NCBI GenBank assembly: GCA_020343575.1
Contig: CP070801.1
Location: forward strand, 842,453-848,937
From: Candidatus Aenigmatarchaeota archaeon
GTDB lineage: Archaea > Aenigmatarchaeota > Aenigmatarchaeia > QMZP01
DNA: 6,485 nt
Reading direction: 5' to 3'
The translations under genes were made by a program, and so were the position numbers. The notes beneath the pieces are model-generated. The model was not told the origin of the DNA. It was given only the letters and a program-made list of their open reading frames with translations, and did no database searches. Positions 5,254-6,485 of this stretch are shown in pieces. Position 1 is the first letter of the stretch. Each line of letters begins with the position of its first letter.

Positions 5254-5814
5254 ATGACAGAAATAAAGATAATCGGAATTGTGGGGAGCCCGAGAAAGGG
5301 AAACACAGAGATAATGGTTTTCGAGACTCTGGAGGGAGCAAGGGCAAGGGGGGCAGAAACCGAGATGATATTGCTCAGTAACAAAAATATCAAATTTTGC
5401 AGAGGTTCTGAAGAGTCTGAATATGATGATATGAATGAGATATCAAAGAAAATGGGAGAGGCCAAGGGGATAGTGATTGGTTCACCCACCTATTTTGACA
5501 ATGTTTCTGGTCTCTTGAAGAACTTCATTGACAGAACCTTGCCGCTGTACGAAACAGGGAAGCTGAAGGGTAAGTTTCTTGCAGTAACAGTTGTGGGAGA
5601 AGCGGACATGCAATCCATAAACAGGGTTGTGGATTACCTTAAGATTTTCGGTGAGATATGTGAGATGAAATTCGTTGGGTCTGTCTCTGCGATTGCTGGG
5701 GCACCCGGAAGCGTGAGGGAGGACGAGAATAAAATACAGGAGTTGAGGCAGCTTGGTGAAAGAATGCTTGAAGTGATAAAAAAAGCGAAAGAGGTGAAGA
5801 AGGATGTTGTATAG
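5254..5814 (+). CDS. Flavodoxin-fold protein, NADPH-dependent FMN reductase/Isf superfamily, lacking Fe-S cysteines
   Basis: This 186-residue cytosolic protein has the flavodoxin-like FMN-binding fold. The phosphate loop is GSPRKGNTE (11-19), and the second flavin contact is GSPTYFDNVSGLLKNFIDRT (76-95). Iron-sulfur flavoproteins of this superfamily carry C-x2-C-x2-C-x4-7-C followed by DDM between these motifs; here only Cys49 remains in CRGSEESEYDDM (49-60), and the loop is some ten residues shorter. The only other cysteine is Cys136, so no 4Fe-4S cluster is expected, but FMN binding and a two-electron reductase activity remain plausible. It lies between mrpC (one base away) and mrpD (11-base overlap), a place where the Thermococcales mbh operon has no gene. 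Co-expression with the complex is very likely; a role as electron partner, redox sensor or assembly factor is only inference. The C-terminal Lys/Glu-rich helix could be a docking surface. Confidence 0.85.
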   Translation: MTEIKIIGIVGSPRKGNTEIMVFETLEGARARGAETEMILLSNKNIKFCRGSEESEYDDMNEISKKMGEAKGIVIGSPTYFDNVSGLLKNFIDRTLPLYETGKLKGKFLAVTVVGEADMQSINRVVDYLKIFGEICEMKFVGSVSAIAGAPGSVREDENKIQELRQLGERMLEVIKKAKEVKKDVV

Positions 5815-6485
5815 CTTTTATGCGATACCAATTTTGCTTGGAGCAGCATTCATAATACCCATAGTAAGCTTTAAGGGTACAAGGTACATATCCTGGGTTG
5901 CAATTTTTGGAACGTTTCTTGCCCTGTTACTCACATCACTGACCATCCCAGGGATCATGACAGATAGGATTCTGACATTCCAGATGGAGGACTGGATTGC
6001 TCCGTTCGGTATAACGGTTGTTGTGGATTCACTGTCCCTACTCATAATAATGATAGTAACCTCAATAGGTTTCCTTGCGGCAATATTTTCCTACAGATTC
6101 ATAAAGGATAATAGAACCAAGTACTACTCCCTGCTCTGCCTATTCCTGGCAGGAATGCTTGGGGCTGTTCACACAGGAGACATGTTCAACCTCTTTGTTT
6201 TCTTTGAGATATTCTCTTTGTCTGCCTACGCCCTGACCTCCTACTACAGGAACGCCAACGCAATAGAGGGATCGATAAAGTATCTGATACAGGGCTCCCT
6301 TGCGACGTCTCTCATACTCTTTGGCGTTGCGTTTTTATATGGCCTGACAGGAACCCTTAACATGGCGGATCTTGCAACAAAAATTCCAGAGATATCGAGT
6401 TTTGTCCTTCCCCTTTCCCTGGGCCTTTTGCTCACGGGGTTTGGATTGAAGGTTGCCATGTTCCCGTTCCATGCATGGAAAGCCG
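5804..6485 (+). CDS. mrpD: MrpD/MnhD-type antiporter subunit (MbhH equivalent), partial (C-terminus beyond right edge)
   Basis: The frame is open from ATG 5804 to the window edge, giving 227 residues of what is normally a protein of about 500 with 14 helices. It belongs to the proton-conducting quinone oxidoreductase/Mrp family (NuoL/M/N, MrpA/D). Visible landmarks are VVDSLSLLI (73-81), then GDMFNLFVFFEIFSLSAYAL (125-144) with the key membrane Glu135, SIKYLIQGS (157-165), and GLKVAMFPFHAW (214-225) with Lys216 and His223. Glu135 and Lys216 correspond to the Glu/Lys pair that drives proton transfer in this family. The start overlaps the flavoprotein gene by 11 bases; GGTGA (5792-5796) precedes it by seven bases. 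The signature does not by itself separate MrpD of an antiporter from MbhH of a hydrogenase; the split MbhD/MbhE upstream favours the latter. Confidence 0.93.
   Translation, partial: MLYSFYAIPILLGAAFIIPIVSFKGTRYISWVAIFGTFLALLLTSLTIPGIMTDRILTFQMEDWIAPFGITVVVDSLSLLIIMIVTSIGFLAAIFSYRFIKDNRTKYYSLLCLFLAGMLGAVHTGDMFNLFVFFEIFSLSAYALTSYYRNANAIEGSIKYLIQGSLATSLILFGVAFLYGLTGTLNMADLATKIPEISSFVLPLSLGLLLTGFGLKVAMFPFHAWKA

Noticed and set aside
5385..5450. Possible frameshift or sequencing error removing the Fe-S cysteines of the flavoprotein
   Set aside because: The frame is intact and family motifs on both sides (GSPRKGNTE and DDM...GSPTYF) are in the same frame. The other frames of this stretch show no cysteine-rich loop, so an in-frame shortening is more likely.

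Overview
The window looks archaeal. Three lines of sequence evidence support this. First, TATA-like boxes (TTTAAATA, TTTTTAAT) lie about 27 bases upstream of start codons with no ribosome binding site between, the layout of leaderless archaeal transcripts, while genes inside the operon carry strong GGAGGT-type sites. Second, codon use is rich in AGG/AGA and ATA. Third, the gene content fits: a split MbhD/MbhE-type Mrp module and a large modular cysteine-rich lipoprotein of a kind common in archaeal genomes, including DPANN lineages. I cannot place the species.

Layout. Positions 1-1829 (minus strand) are one uninterrupted reading frame that runs off the left edge. It encodes at least 609 residues of an exported, lipid-anchored, cysteine-rich protein (61 Cys) built from several small disulfide-type modules. 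Positions 1861-2913 (minus) encode a complete ArsP/DUF318-type membrane permease. A 67-base divergent promoter region (2914-2980) separates it from a tight plus-strand operon filling the rest of the window: mrpE, mrpF, mrpG, mbhD, mbhE, mrpB, mrpC, a small flavodoxin-fold protein, and the first 227 codons of mrpD.

How the genes work together. The plus-strand genes have the order of mbhA-H in the membrane-bound hydrogenase (Mbh) and sulfane-reductase (Mbs) complexes of Thermococcales. The C-terminal part of MrpA is present as two separate small genes (MbhD, MbhE) and no full MrpA is seen. This predicts that the catalytic half of a group 4 [NiFe]-hydrogenase-like complex lies beyond the right edge, with these subunits forming its Na+/H+ translocating membrane arm. 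The unexpected member is the flavoprotein-like gene between mrpC and mrpD. It belongs to the NADPH-dependent FMN reductase/iron-sulfur flavoprotein superfamily but has lost the cysteine loop that would bind a 4Fe-4S cluster.

There is no gene-free stretch above 300 bases. I saw no RNA gene, CRISPR array, insertion sequence or clear terminator.
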